DNA of 64,000 bases from Centropus unirufus. Taxonomy: Eukaryota; Chordata; Aves; Cuculiformes; Centropidae. The translations under genes were made by a program, and so were the position numbers. Position 1 is the first letter of the stretch, and every line of letters begins with the position of its first letter. The notes beneath the pieces were generated by a model that was not told the DNA's origin, did no database searches, and was given only the letters and a program-made list of their open reading frames with translations. Of the stretch, positions 20,901 to 34,700 are shown piece after piece. The DNA is taken from the NCBI GenBank assembly GCA_013397695.1, contig VYZI01000068.1:2541765-2605764 (forward strand), read 5' to 3'.

Positions 20901-23900
20901 TGAAGATCAGATGTTAAGAATCTGTGAGCTGAAGGCTTTCTAAATTGATTTTTTTTTTTTTTAGCCTGTTATATTCTTTATACATTTCTGGAAGTAGGAG
21001 GGAACTCCTTACTGTACCTCATGCATTATGTTGTGATGATGCTTATTTTCAGTTTGGTCCATAGGTTTAATATGAATTCCCAGGTTCATTGTGCTCTCCC
21101 TAAGATGTATCCTCACTAACCCTTGCTTACTGCAAAAGCAGTAAACTAGAAAAGGTTTTCCTTCTGAACAACATATTCCTCTAATTGTTCTTAGTGATTT
21201 CTCATTGGGGGTATTTTGGCACCAGTTCAGTGCTTCTGTCAATGAGGAGGCCTTTCCCCTTTGAACAGCTCTATTAGTTTTCTTAAGGTACTGTCATGGA
21301 TGTTGGTACTGCTATGAGCTATGATAGATGTGCCTGTTATTCTCCACACTTCTTTTGCTTCTTGATGCCCTTTTGAACTTATGATACGTGTTAGACTGAT
21401 GTTTAAAATAAAGTTCTGTGCCATGTGCTCCAGTAAATATAATACTAAGGTAGAACTGGGTCAATCTGCCCACCTGTATTCTACTTCAAGTGTGTTTTGG
21501 TTTTGCTTATTTCCTAGTTCAAGATTTCCACATATAGTTTTAATTAATTTTTCTATATTATATCTCAAATGGTATTTCCTTTCATTATTTTTACTGACTT
21601 GCTTCCTTAATTCTCTGCTTTTCGAGTATTTTAATAGTCTTGGGAATTCTTTCACTGTATATTTTGAACTGTCTCTTGTCTAGCTTTCATCAGACATAAC
21701 TATGAATTATTGTTTTTTATCTTTTAGAAAGCTTTCTTTGTTCCAGTTTGAATTTCCTAGATTTTTTTAATTTGACTTTCCTAGTGGTGATGCTGTGGCA
21801 GTATGAAAAAAATGAAAAGTGTACAGGAAGCTGGCTGATAATAAAAAAGTGTGACTGGTGCTGACACATGCTGCTCATTTTGCCTATGCATCTTGAACAG
21901 ATGATGTGATCCAAATCTGAACGTATTTCAATCTGATACAGGTATAGCTGAACAGGGTTTTCTTTGTGCAATCTGGAAAGCTTTTATATATGCTTTTATA
22001 TATGTTTTGTCAGGCTAGGGAGTGCTTATAAGAAGTAGGTCAAACACCAGGCATAGTTCAAAAAGTCTCTTGCTGTTCTTGTTGACTGCAGCCTACGCTT
22101 CTGCCTAGCTCTTCTCATTTTCTTGGCTGTTCCATCCTACTTCAGTGTTAGTCACCCATCACAAGAGGCAAGCCATTTTTTAGTACTGTGTCACATTGTG
22201 TACTTGCAGGAGTGGCATTTGCAGCTTCAGAGCAAATGGATTGGATTATGTGAGAGATCCTTCTCACCCTACAGGCTTTCTATAGTAGTGGTCAAAATTC
22301 AAAGGGAGGCAAATGTAATAAAGATGTTCCTTTGTTACATCTTTTCTTCAGACAGTGGTTGAGGGTCGTCTTGAGCTAAAGTTGGCTTTTGATATTTGAG
22401 TTATTTGAATCCATTTAGTTTCGGTTGCTGCAACATCCTGTGGCACATTTCTGCTCTTGTGCGTGAAGGAAGAATCGCTTTTGTTTGTTGGATGCTGTTG
22501 TACTTTGAGAAAGCATGGGCCTCATGAGCTTTAGCCTCCATCATGTGAATTCTGTTTTTCTCATAGAACTAGCTTTGCGGGCTTGAGAATCTTATTCCAT
22601 TTCTTTGGCAGAGGCCTTCCCCTTTTTATAGTGTAATTCTTGACAGATAGATGACACTGTTCAAGAAGCGAAGTTTGAGGGAATTTTGAAGTTGTTGGCA
22701 TTTGTGCGTGTATGTGAATTTTGTTGTTGGTAATAAGTAACTGGAGGTGGCAGTCGTGTCCAAATTACTGTCCCAATGGTCCCTGCTGGTGTTACCTCCA
22801 TACTAAACAGTATCTGGAAGTTACTGTAGAAGCTACCAGAGTCATGCAGAAAGAGTAGTACCCAAGGTGAGAGTTAGTAATAATGTTCCAGGGCAGCTAC
22901 TTGAGTACTGTAGCTGTTGTCATTATCTAGGATTTTTATGGAGAACTTAGTTCTGGTTACAGAAATGACTGAATGTTCACTTGATTTCTTTTAGTATAAC
23001 TAATCAGTTTTGGCTCTTCTACTTAGTCTTTGACAGTAGTTGTTTATGGGTGGGAAACTTTTTCCATCCTTGTATCAGTTATGAATCACTAGTGATACCT
23101 CAGCAGGGGACCTAGAATCTTGTGTAGTTCTGGTATGATGGATTGATACATTTCTACAGGTGATAACGTCTTAAAATTTGTCATGGGGAGCCATATCCCT
23201 GAGTATTCATTACTGCTTAATTCTGAACAGCTATTTTCTTCCTCACTTTACATCTTGTCTTTAAAGGATTCAGTTCATGCATTATAAAGGAGGTGATTAC
23301 CTAAAGGCTTTTTAATTATGTTTGTCACACTGTAGTCATAAAATTCTGAGACTGGTATTAATAAAACACCTCCAGTTTTTGGCCTTCCCCTGTACTCCCA
23401 CCTGAGAACCTGCCTATATTTTAACCTTTTGCATCAAGCAAAGGGCAAGCACCTTTCTCTCTCAAGATGCTATTTTTACAAAATTGACCTGATTCCCCAT
23501 TTAAAATATGTTTTTTAGAAGACTAAGTATTTAGCTGTGTACCCAGCTATAGGCTCATCTTTCTCTCCCATACATATTTTCCCTTACTGAAAGCCCTTTG
23601 GCTTTCAGATGAGTGCTCAAAGGAGGAGAAGTCAAGGGGCATGTGTCGGTTCCAAGCCTGATGTCTAGGAGGCTGTGATGCAGTTCTGTCTTTCATGTCA
23701 ATGCTTTTCACTCATACTTCCCAAGTGTATGAATCACTGATAGATTACATCCTTAAAAAAACCCACAAAACCAAACACCCAAAACCTGCATAATCATCTC
23801 TGAATTCCGACTGAAGTGCCTGTTTCCCTTTGTGCCATATTGACTTTACTCAAAGTGGAATGAAATCTGTGATTTGGCTAGTACCAAAACTGAGACCTTT

Positions 23901-26900
23901 TAACCCTGATAAATACTACGCGCTGTATTAACACAGCTGTGTTGATAGGCTATCCAAGCTATTTTAATTAGTCTTTTAATCTTACCTGTTAATTACTTGG
24001 TACTGTAGTAAATCTGCTACTTCAAATTGTGTTGCTTTCCCATCATTACAGCATTTTGTACTACTTTATGCAGGACAGTATCCTTTCAGCTACCTCATTA
24101 GCTGGTGTCTTATAGTCTTATACTTGCCTGATGGTCAAAGGGTTACTGATGAAGTTCCATTTATTTCGTGAAGGAATATAATGTTTAATTACCATTAACA
24201 TTTCTGGAAACACCCCATTATGGAGTTTTATTAATTCTTGGATAAAAAAAAAAATAACCTATATGCTTTCTTTTAGCTTGAATCAAATTTAGAACTTGAT
24301 TTTGTAATTAGAGGCAGCGGATCTTTTGTAACATAAGTCCTGAATTTGAAGATCTACCTCCCACTTCCGTCATGTAATGATTTGACTTGAATGTACTATG
24401 AATGATACAATATTCAATACATGATATTCAGTGTAAAGATAATGAACAATTAAAAAAGGGATTACTTGAGTAGAGTCACATATTGCTTCCTGACCATAAG
24501 AAATACTCGTTTCAACTATAGTGTTATTATGGATTTCAAATACTTGACATATAGTTTTAAAAATTCCAATTTAGGAAGATAGTTACTCACATTCATCTCT
24601 AAGGAAAAGATTATTTGTTATTTCCAGTAGAGAAGCACTTCAACTTCTGTTCAAACTACTGACTGCTATAATTTGCATTCTGATAACTTTTGTGATTTAA
24701 AGTTTTTCACATACTTCAAAAGTAGAATAAATAATAAACTTCAGTAAATAAGTAAGTCTGAGTACTTTTGGTGTTACTCAGATTTATACCCAGGATGTCA
24801 ATTCATTAATATTAATACAACCTGATAATGTGACTACCTGCTTTTATTCAAAATTGGTTTGCATAAGTGAAATAACTCCAACATAACAGTTCAGTTGAAA
24901 GCTTGCATGAATGTGAGTACTGCTTATGCTGTTCAACAATTTACAAATGTTTGCCTTCTATATTTGGAAAATTATGTTGATTCCACTGCCCTTTTGTTTG
25001 CAGTTGGAAGCCTTTCTTAACTATGCAGAATAGGTATTAGGTTTTTGAATGAGCTGAAAGTGAGATAGGGCAAGATATTTGCTTACAGGTGAAATTGTTA
25101 TTTCATAGTGTTTAACTATGCTTTTTGGTACCTGATGGCTTTTGTAGTTCTCGGTCAGAAATACTCATTCTCGGGAGCAGAGCCTTCTAAACTAACACCA
25201 TTACCAGCAATATGGCATTATAACCCATTTAACATGATCTTTTTTTTTTTTTGCCTTGTAAGTTTTCATATTCTGTGACAAATATTCGATTATGTGAAAT
25301 TTTCCTTGATTGCCTGCTTAATAAGATATTTTTTTTTACAAAACGAGCAAAAATTGAAAAACAGAAAAACAGTTTCAAATATATATAAACAAACCTATGA
25401 ATTTGGAAACATGTATTTTCATGCACAAAGGAACCTGTACAAACCTATTGAAACAGGCTCTTTCCTACTACAGAGTTATAGAAAAAAATAAATTGTTATC
25501 ATTAAACATAGAATAGCAACCACAAAATAAATGTTCAAGCGAGTAATGAACTGAGTGAAGGCAAGCCCTGTATTGAATTGCTCATGCCTGACTGATCAGT
25601 TTGCTGTTACTCTTCAGCAATACTTTGTGTTGCTCACTACATTTGAAAAATATTTCTTGATTTAATTGTGAGCTAAAAATCTTGCTGTGTTGCTTTTTAG
25701 TATTAAGAACCTTAAATTTAAAAAGATAGAATTTTTTAAAAACTATTTGAAATCAGAAGAGCATTCTTCCTTAAAATTGAATTTATGTTTTATAGCTGGC
25801 AGAATGGGAAAGCTATGTTCCCTTCCTATAGGATATATGCATCAGAATGCAGCGACAGAGTGTTGTCAGGTCCAATTGCACAGCATTTCTATAATGTGCC
25901 CAAATGTGTATGTAAAGACTGCAAAGGAGTAAAGGCCTATAAATGTAAAAGAAGGTCCTGAAAAGCAGAGTTTCAATTAGTTTTCCTGGGTTTGTTATCC
26001 TGGGAAAATTGACCTCTCCAGTGGTCTGGAAATGGAGGTGGGAATTCAACATCTTTGCAGAAGGGTGTTACCTGAAGCTGTTTAATTGCAGGAGTTGAAA
26101 TATTGAGAGAATGGGCAAGAGCTGTTGCCTGAAAAAGAAAAAGCCAGTTTTGCAAGAAGAAAGCAACTGTATCCCTCTTCAAATCATAAATTTTATGATT
26201 TTTATGTATGTTAAGCATGCAAAGAGGAAGGAGGTAAAGAACCTTACTAAGGTGGTGTGTTAAGATTTTATAACTGGTGACTTCTGCCATTTTCTTTTGA
26301 GATTGAGAGCTCAACCAAAAGCTGCGATTGGAAACTCGGGGTTTGCGTATCCAGGAGGATTGTTTGCCTCAACAGGTGCCTCCATGAATGAGACGTTTGC
26401 TGTCATTGAGTTGTCAAAAACTGAGTATCAGCACCCCTTCTTTTCCTCTGTTACTCCAGTGAAATATATTGTGTTTTGGTAAATAGCAAGGTGTGTGTGG
26501 TATTTGTGAGTCATGTCTGTGACTGATGGCTTGACTGTTCATATGCTGAATAGCTGAAACTCCTGGAAACATTTGTGTAAGACTGCATTAGACTGAATAA
26601 GGTTTTCCAAGTAAGATGCTCTAGAGGTGGGAGCTACTTCATTCTTTTGATTCTTTCTGCCTTAAGAGATTTGTGCAGCCCCTGCCCCATGTTTTAATCT
26701 TTGGGGTTCCAAAAGTCTTTGCTTCTACCTTTGTGTGTTCAGCTATGATATGTATACTTCCAAACCACCTGCAGAAGTCTTCCGGTTTTTGTTTTGTTTT
26801 ATGTGGCTTTTAGGCAACTGATTTTCTCATTTGCTCTGGTTCTCATGGAAATGTTGCAGCCTTCATTGCATCTTTTGAAATCTTAGATAGCCTTATGTGA

Positions 26901-27157
26901 CTGTAGAAGTAGACTTAGAAGAGCTTGTCAGGGTTGCACCTGCTATCCACGACTGAAGTGAATGAGTCCATGTGAAAAGAAACTTCAATATACTGTCCTG
27001 GACTCATACGCAATACATTTTTATTTATTTTTTTTCTGTCATCAAAAGCGTTTCAGTAGGCATGCCTCTTCATTCTCCTCTTTGGCACTAATACTAGGAG
27101 ATCCTCCTGGAACTTCATTGTCAAAGCACTTTTATAAGCTAGCAGAATAATAGAAAT
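17961..27157. other. Intron 1 stretch without recognised gene or repeat
   Basis: About 9 kb of AT-rich intron. Small features: a G-rich run at 18248-18266 (with complementary stops but no quadruplex pattern beyond one long G run), a 23-base direct repeat at 19677-19699 and 19721-19743, and a doubled 'cttttatatatg' near 21980-22000. The section 20.2-23.7 kb is less AT-rich and pyrimidine-biased on the + strand, as if it contained very old repeats now beyond recognition. No ORF exceeds 114 codons and none resembles a known protein. Confidence 0.55.
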
Positions 27158-27560
27158 CTCAAAGAATTGTAGAACAGTTGAGGGTGAAAGGGACCTTGGG
27201 AGGTCTCCAGAGAAAAATCCATTCTAAAAGCAGGGTCAATTAGAGTGAGTTGCTCCAGGTCTTTTTCTGGCTAGATTTTGGATGTTTCTAAGGATGGAGG
27301 TTCTGATGTCAAGTTTTTTCTTTGGTGTAAGTGCAGTTTCCTGTGCCTGCTACAATCCATTCTGTCACTGAGTGCCACTGAGATGAGTCTGGTTCCCTTG
27401 TCTCCTTTCCCACCTTACCCCTTCTGCAAATGCATATGTACATAAGATTTCTTCAAACCTTCTCCTCTTAAGACTAAACAATCCCAGCTCCCTTCAGCCT
27501 TTCTTGGTATGACAGATGTTCCAATCCCTTAATCATTTACACATTTAGATCTTGATTCTC
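27158..27560 (-). repeat. CR1 LINE 3' end, minus strand, old copy
   Basis: The reversed CR1 pattern is clear although diverged: 'gaacagttgagggtgaaagg' and 'gggaccttgggaggtctcca' (27172-27208), 'agcagggtcaattagag' (27230), 'atgtttctaaggatggagg' (27282), then 'taagactaaacaatcccagc' (27469) and 'ccttcagcctttcttgg' (27491), ending near 'ccttaatcatttacacattt' (27528-27547). No coding capacity. Confidence 0.82.
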
Positions 27561-30500
27561 CTTGTGCATATAATAGTGCTCCCTTTCCAGCAAAATGAGA
27601 GGTGGAGTCTGGGAAGCCTTTTAATTATAGCATCCCTTTTCCCCATCTCGCAGTGTGAGCTGCAGTATCTGCTACAAACAATCCAGTCAATATTGCTATG
27701 CCTAACCCAGCAAAGGACAATTTGCACCACATGCAGCCAAGAAAGAAAAGACCTCCATGAGCTGTAGCAGCAAGTGTTTGCTTTTCATCTGTTGTGCCTG
27801 CTTGTTAATAACTAACCTTGGATGAAACACACAAACCTGAGGGTGTCTGTTCTGCAAATCAGTTCTGGTTGCAAGTAAGCTGTATTTCTTGAATTTCAGA
27901 AATGTAACATATATGTTTTGTGTTCTGTTAATATATGTATAAAGTTAATAATAATGGCGTAGTACTGAGTTAATGAAACTTTGGCTCTTAATGTATGCTC
28001 AAAATAGTGCTTTCTTCAATGAATTATCATGAGCTGAAATTCAACGAGAAGAGCTATTAGCATAGACTCCAAAGTTACAGATGCTTGATAACAGGAGGAG
28101 ACAAAATACTAATATTCAGTTTAGGGCCAAAGCTGTTATAATTCTGCACTGAGATTGTTGAAAAGAATAGATTTGTGAATTTATAGATGAAATGTTCACT
28201 GGCACTTCACATGTGTATAATTATATGTAACTTTGAAACTGTAACATATTAAGTGAAGATGACTGTGCAACAAAATTTTTATAGTTCATTTAATGAAAAA
28301 TATTTCAAACTTGTACAGTAATAAACACATGGTGACTGGAACAATATGTTAGTCACTGAGAGGGAGTCAGTCTTTGTCAGTTGATACAGTACAGTATTTG
28401 ACATTTTAAAGGTAGTGCTCACTGAGGAGGAGTTGATATTGTCTTTAAAAATGTACTGTTCTTCAATGAATTAGTCAATAGTTACAGTTATTTCCTAAAA
28501 TCCAGAAGCAGATTTTTGTATTTCTCACAGTCACAATGATTTCTTTAATTATCAGTATATANAAAAAATATTTATTATTAATTATGGTAAAATAATGTTG
28601 CTTTTTTTAAGAAAAAGTGGTGAAATTCTGTTTAGGAACAGATTTAGTTTGCATGCCCTGGTTCAGTTAAAATAGTTTTCAGCCTGTATTCCTTTTTCTC
28701 GCTTGAAGGTGTACTTTACTAAGGAAGCGATCACTTTTTCAGAAACCCAACATCTCAAACGAATACAAATATATGAAAAATGTATTAAGAGCTTTTGGTG
28801 TAAATGCAAGCAACGCTTGAAGGATGGCGAAGGAGGAAGCAGATGTTTCAGCTGAATTGAGACTAAAACATATAAGCCAATACCTTTTAGGCTGTCAAAA
28901 CTGTTACTTCTCCAGTTGAGTCCATTCTTAAAAGTACCAGCACAAAAAGGTGAAGGTTAATTGTTTAGACGAGGTTTAGCTATTAAGAAATTATGGTATT
29001 GAAGGGAAGCTTTTAATTTGAAAAAAAAACCCCTCTTAATGGTATGCATGGAAAACTCTGAATGCATCAGGTTATCTTCTCTGATGCAGTGTCCACCTGA
29101 ATTCAGAGATCTTGAAATGATTGGTTATATTGTATTTCTCTTTGTGAAGTGTCTGAGCGAATTGCCACCATCTGTTAATACCAGAGTTTAAGCCCACATA
29201 TGGGCTTCAAAATGCTTTGTGTTGAATTTTTAAGTAAGAAATCCTTGTCTTAAAACTAAGCTTAAAGTAATTAAGAGGTTTCAGAGTGTAAATAGAGCAT
29301 ACCTTTTTGGTTTTATAATAGTCCAGATTTAAGCTTTGATTATTTGTCCCAGCTTTGCTTTTGTAGTTCTACCCTGTGTTCTGGAGTTAGAATGGCTACA
29401 CGTACTTGTAATTGAGCTCTTCTCCTGCTCTTGTTATGACATAACTGGCTTTTCAACTTTAAGTCATTTGAGCTCTGTTTTAGCCAAATCTTACTTCACC
29501 CTGAAAAGAGAGCAATCTGAATTGTGCTTGTACCAAAACCTGATATTATCCAGATGTGCTGAAAAAGCCATAAGCAGCTTGAGATGTTGATACAGTCTAA
29601 ATCCCTTCTGGAGGTCAGAGGAGTCTTAGGAGCACCTCATTTAAATTATTATTTCAAAATTCCTCTCTCATGTGCTCCTTGTGGAGTTAGAGTAGATTTT
29701 GGGGATTTCTCAGTAAGGAAGCTCATTAAGCAATCTGAACTAAACTGGTGCCAGCTTGCTAACACAGGAATTCAGTGTTCTGAATTTTGTCAGTGGTCAT
29801 ATCTTTCTACATTAGTCTCTTAAAGTGTTGTGTTTCCCCTACCCCATTAAAGGGGTGTGGCATTTTTGGGGGATGTACAGTGTTTATGAGGATGAGGAAT
29901 GGGGTTTTTTGTTTGTTTTTTTTTTTTTTGCTTAAGCAGTACCTCTGAACTGGCTGTGTATGGTTTTGCTATCTTAGTGTTTTGAAAAATCTTTGGTTTA
30001 AAAATCTTAGGTATTCATCTTGTAAAGTACAAGCTGTTGAGGAGCCCCCATACTTCACAGTGAGAGCAGGATGTGGTACAATCTGCAGCTGACAGTGCAG
30101 CCGATGTGCATTTTGATTTGAAGTTCCTTTAAGGAATCCTGAAGATTTCCTGGGAGATAGGAAGGAATTGTTTGTGGTCAAAACCAAATCCTGGCTTAAA
30201 CACTCCTTGACATTTCTATTTATTTGGAAAATTGAAATTCAACTAAATAGTTTATGCTTAGTGTAGCAAGATGGGATCTTTGAAACACTCTAATGAAAGG
30301 CTACTGAGGCATTATTAAAAATTAATGCAGCCAAGAGAGTTATTGAGAAAAATAGCGTTTAGAAGTAATTGTTAATACATTTTGGTATTGCTATATGGCA
30401 AGTAGCTTCCAGCTTTTTAATCTGTGTTCAGTTTCCCTAGTAGTATTTTTAATTATTTTTTGAACATGTTGTTCTTATACATTTGCAAGTTAAGAGTAAC

Positions 30501-30742
30501 AATTCGAGGTCATTAGGTTTGTACAGTGGCTGAAAACAAAGACTTGCCTGAATTTTTTTGTTGTTATAAGCATCAAAATAAGCTGTAGAGGAAAAATAAG
30601 CAATCAGATGGAGCTTTGGGGAGTAAAATATACACAAAACTACATTATGATGCTTTGTTGGGACAATATCTAGGGTAATGGTTTGGTTTTGAAGGTGCTG
30701 GCACTTGGGAGATTGGAGTGATATGGTCATGGTCTCGGAGAA
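27561..30742. other. Intron 1 stretch without recognised gene or repeat
   Basis: AT-rich, with only chance ORFs up to 104 codons. One ambiguous base (n) at 28562 lies next to an A run. T runs near 29919-29929 may reflect homopolymer slippage. Nothing recognised. Confidence 0.55.
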
Positions 30743-31795
30743 TGTATTGGGTTTGTGTGGCAAGGGGCGGTGTGGGTCTACAGGGATGGCTTCTCTGAGA
30801 AGCTGTTAGAAGCTTCCCCTTTTGTGTGACAGAGCCAATGTCAGTCAGCTACAGGACAGACCTGATGCTGATCAAAGCCGAGTCCATCATCAATGGTGGT
30901 AGCACCTCCAAGATACATGTGTAAGAAAGGAGGAGAAAATCTAGTGTGCAATAGCAGCTGGAGAGAGGAGTGAGAATATGGAATAAACCTGAAGACACTA
31001 AGGTCAGTAAAGAAGGAGGAGGAGAAGGTGCTCCAATTGCCAGAGCAGATATTCCCTGCAGCCCCTGATGAAGACCATGTGGTGAGGCAGGCTGTCCCTC
31101 TGCAGCCTATGGAGGTTAATGATGAATCAGATATCCACTTGCAGTCCATGGGGAATCCCATGCCAGAGGAAATGGATGTGCTTGATGGAGACTGTGACCC
31201 CCATGGTGCATCCACACTGGAGCAGTCTCCTGGCAGGATGTCTGGATCCATGGAAAGCCCATGCTGGAGCAGGCTTGCTGGCAGGACTTTTGACCCCATG
31301 GAGGGACCCACGCTGGAGCAGTCTGTTCCTGAAGGACTGCACCCTGTGGGAAGGATGCACACTGAAGCAGTTTGTGGAGAACCACTGCCCTGGATAAGGA
31401 CTCAAGTTGCAGAAGTTTGTGGAGAACTGTTCCCTGTGGGAGGGACCCTACGTTGGAGCACAGCAAGAGTGTGAGAACGAAGGGCTGGCAGAGACAACAT
31501 GTGATGAACTGACTCAACCCCCATTCCCTATTCCCCTGTGCCACTGGAGGTGGAGGAGGCAGAGAAAATCAGGATTGCAGTTGAGTAGAGTGGCGGGAAG
31601 GTGTTTTAAGATTTGATTTTGTTTTCTCATTATCCTGCTCTTCTGAAGCCCAGTCTGTTTTGCCTGTGATAGTAATTGCAGAGTGATCTTCCAGTCCTTA
31701 TCTTTATCCTCGAGCCTTTAATTTTTCTCCCCCTGTCTAGATGAAGAATGAGAGTCATTGAGTGGTGTGATGGACACTCCAGTGTCAACCCACCG
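30743..31795 (+). mobile_element. Solitary LTR of an endogenous retrovirus, about 1.05 kb
   Basis: Starts 'tgtattgggtttgtgtggca' and ends '...gtcaacccacc', matching the shape of a long neoavian ERV LTR family with TG at the 5' end. Internal landmarks in order: 'gagccaatgtcagtcagct' (30831), 'actaaggtcagtaaagaagg' (30997), a minisatellite of 45-49-base units (31217-31461), 'gacaacatgtgatgaactga' (31492), 'ggtgttttaagatttgattt' (31600), 'gcccagtctgttttgcctgt' (31648). The last CA is mutated. No internal retroviral region lies on either side, so it is a recombined single LTR. Open frames up to 173 codons (31362-30841 minus, 31028-31474 plus) come from the minisatellite and are not genes. It lies in sense with NBEA, so its promoter or poly(A) signals could act on the intron, but nothing shows that they do. 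Confidence 0.85.
31217..31461 (+). repeat. LTR-internal minisatellite, six units of 45-49 bases
   Basis: The motif 'ctggagcag' or a variant recurs at 31217, 31264, 31313, 31362, 31407 and 31453, a period of 47, 49, 49, 45 and 46 bases. Between the motifs each unit carries a 'tgtgggaaggacc'-like end. Periods not divisible by three break the reading frame between units. The array is part of the LTR family rather than a local expansion, as far as I can judge from memory of related copies. Confidence 0.75.
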
Positions 31796-34700
31796 AGAGA
31801 GAGGATTTGTTTAAATGGTGGAAACATTTTGAAATACAATTCTTAAGCAGATGCAGAAAACTTTTGGATTAATTTTTTCATTTAGAGTTGTAAACAGAAT
31901 TACAGTTTTATTCAGAGATTGATCAATGTACACTACTATTAATTCCTCTATTTCAACAAACAGCTGTTTTTCAGCATTTGAAATTTATGGACTACCTTCA
32001 TTGTGTTGACATTTGCAGTGGTGAGGTATAATTAAAAAAAGGTGATTGATACTTTTGAGTGATGAATTATGCATACTGGCAATTCTAGGTGCCTTGCAGT
32101 TTTTGATATACCAATAGAGTCTGACTTCTTTTAAGAAGTGTCAGTGGTGTGGCACTCTTCAGGAACTCAACTGACCCCTCTGGAAGGCATTTTTTTGACA
32201 GAGAGGAATCAGCTTGTTCCCTCATGCTGATTTACGGATGTCTCCCTTCATACACAGGAAGCTATGTGGAGACTATTTAGAGGACAGTGTTGCCAGTAAA
32301 CAGCTTGTATTTAAACTTTGTGTCTCTGATCCCACAGGCTACTTCAGTGCAATGTGGGTGAAAGTGCTTACATTTATGCTCTATAACTTTTACTTATACA
32401 TGTAGGGATTATTTCCTACTAACTAGTGCCCCTATGTGACACATCCACTTGCAATGCATGCCCAGCTTTCATACTGAAGACTCGGAACTTGAGTCTTGCA
32501 GGATTTGTCTCTCATAGATACACTTTGCTTTTTAAGTCCCTGGCAAAACAGAAAGAAGACTGTAATTGTTCTTCTTGTGGAGAATTCGTTTTGGGTGAGA
32601 TGTTTTACCCTGGAATGGAATATTATAATTAAGCGAGTATTAAAAGGCGAATTAAATGTTTTCAAGTCTGTCAGACAGCCACTGCTATTTAAAACTCTCT
32701 TGCATAGGAGAAAACTGTAATTTATTTTTTATGGTGGTTTAATGGGAAGTTACAATTTAAATTTAACAAACATGAACAGGAATTCACTAAGTTTGTGTCA
32801 GTCCTGGGTATGTTCAAACTGCACCCAGCTACCTTTTAGGTAAGTATCATACTGTCCTGGCACAGTTACTGTGAGGTTTCTTTTTAACTGGAAAGGTTTT
32901 TTTCTAATGTAGAAGAAAGGATCAGGGCCAACTTTGAAATTCTTCCTTCTTATCGCTATTGTATAATATTTTCTGGTTTGCTTGACTGCCAGAGACCAGT
33001 ATGCATGTATTTGTGTGTGTTCAACCTGAAAATGCTTGATTGTTTTTGTCTGTGGTTGATAGTTATGCCAAGGATGCTTACGTAAGATTTTATTTTCCTT
33101 TGTGTAGGTGAGATTAATATTTTTTAATTTTGTGGGCTTTTTAAATTGCAGAACTGTTTTGTTGGGTTTTTTTTTCCTCTTGTACAGGGCCAGTTAAGAC
33201 TTTCACAGATGTCTGGCACGTCTAATTACAAACTATCCCTGAAATGCACACACATTGTTCTATTGGATCATCTTTTCTTGTTTAAAAATTCATGGCAAAA
33301 ATGAAAGACAATGAAATACCTAGTGAGAATCAGTAAATTATAAATGTAAACATAAGCATTTGGGGGCACTTCTGTGATAAGAAAAAAACAATGTTATCCA
33401 GCTTTGAATTGCAGGTTTCTGAAGCATTAAAAATGAACTATGAAGGTTGGTTAAAATTGTGGGGGGGAAGGTGGAGAAAGACGAACAAAGACCCTTGAAT
33501 CAGTTACAGAATGTTAAGTCATGACTCACAGAACAATTTAGAACGGAAGGCCTCTTGTTTCTTGTTAGTGGTTGTCAAAACTGAGAAAGCATGTAGTCAC
33601 GTACAGGCTGTGGGGGAGGGCATGATGGAACACACGCAGATCTAAAAATCTGATACCTTCCAAGCACCGTGCTTTCTGTGTTGTTCACATACATTAAACT
33701 ATTTGTTTTTTCTTTCAATTAAAAAAATGTTGAAGGTTACCTGTTCAAAAAATGTGTCTGTATTGGACCTGTATGGCCCCCTTGTCTTCAACTGAGAGTG
33801 GCTTTGTTTGGTTGTGTAGGCGACTTGTTACTTTGCAGGTGAAAAAACTTGCTCCTTTGAGATCCAGGGGCTCAACAGAGTTGTAACAGTAAAAACAAGT
33901 AATTTAAAAAGCTACGTCTGCTCTGAGTAAGCAGGTAAAGATCGATAAAAAGGGACATACCTGTTTCGTGAGGCACTATTAGCTGTTTTAGACATTTATG
34001 GCTAAAAATTTTGTCATTGTTTGGTTGGTAAGACTACAGTTTCTTCAGAACGGAAATTTGAATTAATATACTTAGATTCACTCTTTTTAGTACTTTAATA
34101 CTTTAACATCCTTGCTATTTTAATTTGATTGCATTTTAAAGTCTCCTTTTGATCTGCAATAGTAAATTCACTGTAATCCTTGTCAGAAGCGATGTTAAAC
34201 AGTGGGTTATGGCTTAACTTTCAAGTTGAGTAAAAAAACAGAATTGTCATGGAAAACAACTAATAAAGATGCATTTCAATGACTGCATTTGTCCAATACT
34301 GGGTAGACAGAAAAGGAAACAGATACCAAGTGTGTGGTGCAAGCTATTTGGGTTTGGGTCGGGTGGACCTTTTGTAGGCCCACTTGGTTAGATATACATA
34401 TGTTCTCTCTTCAGCTTCCATAGCTTCAGGATTACAGTTTATTTGTAGATAAAATTATAACTTTTCTCTAAATTCTTATTTTAAATCATTCTTCAAAGTG
34501 GAAATTGCTACTTAGCGAATGGAAGTAGGGCAACCATAGCCTTTATCCTGAGTAAACAGAGTTCTCTATTCTGTGCTTAGATTTTCATGAACATCAAAGC
34601 TATGCTTATTCTTAAAGGATGTAGAGCTAATTTTTAGGAGGGGAGCATGGTTTATGGATTGTAAATGAAAAATATGAACGTATTTGTACTTCATTCCTTA

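Noticed and set aside
30841..31616. Four to six overlapping ORFs of 69-173 codons on both strands
   Set aside because: They fall inside an LTR and are produced by its minisatellite. Both strands being open shows that this is a composition effect.
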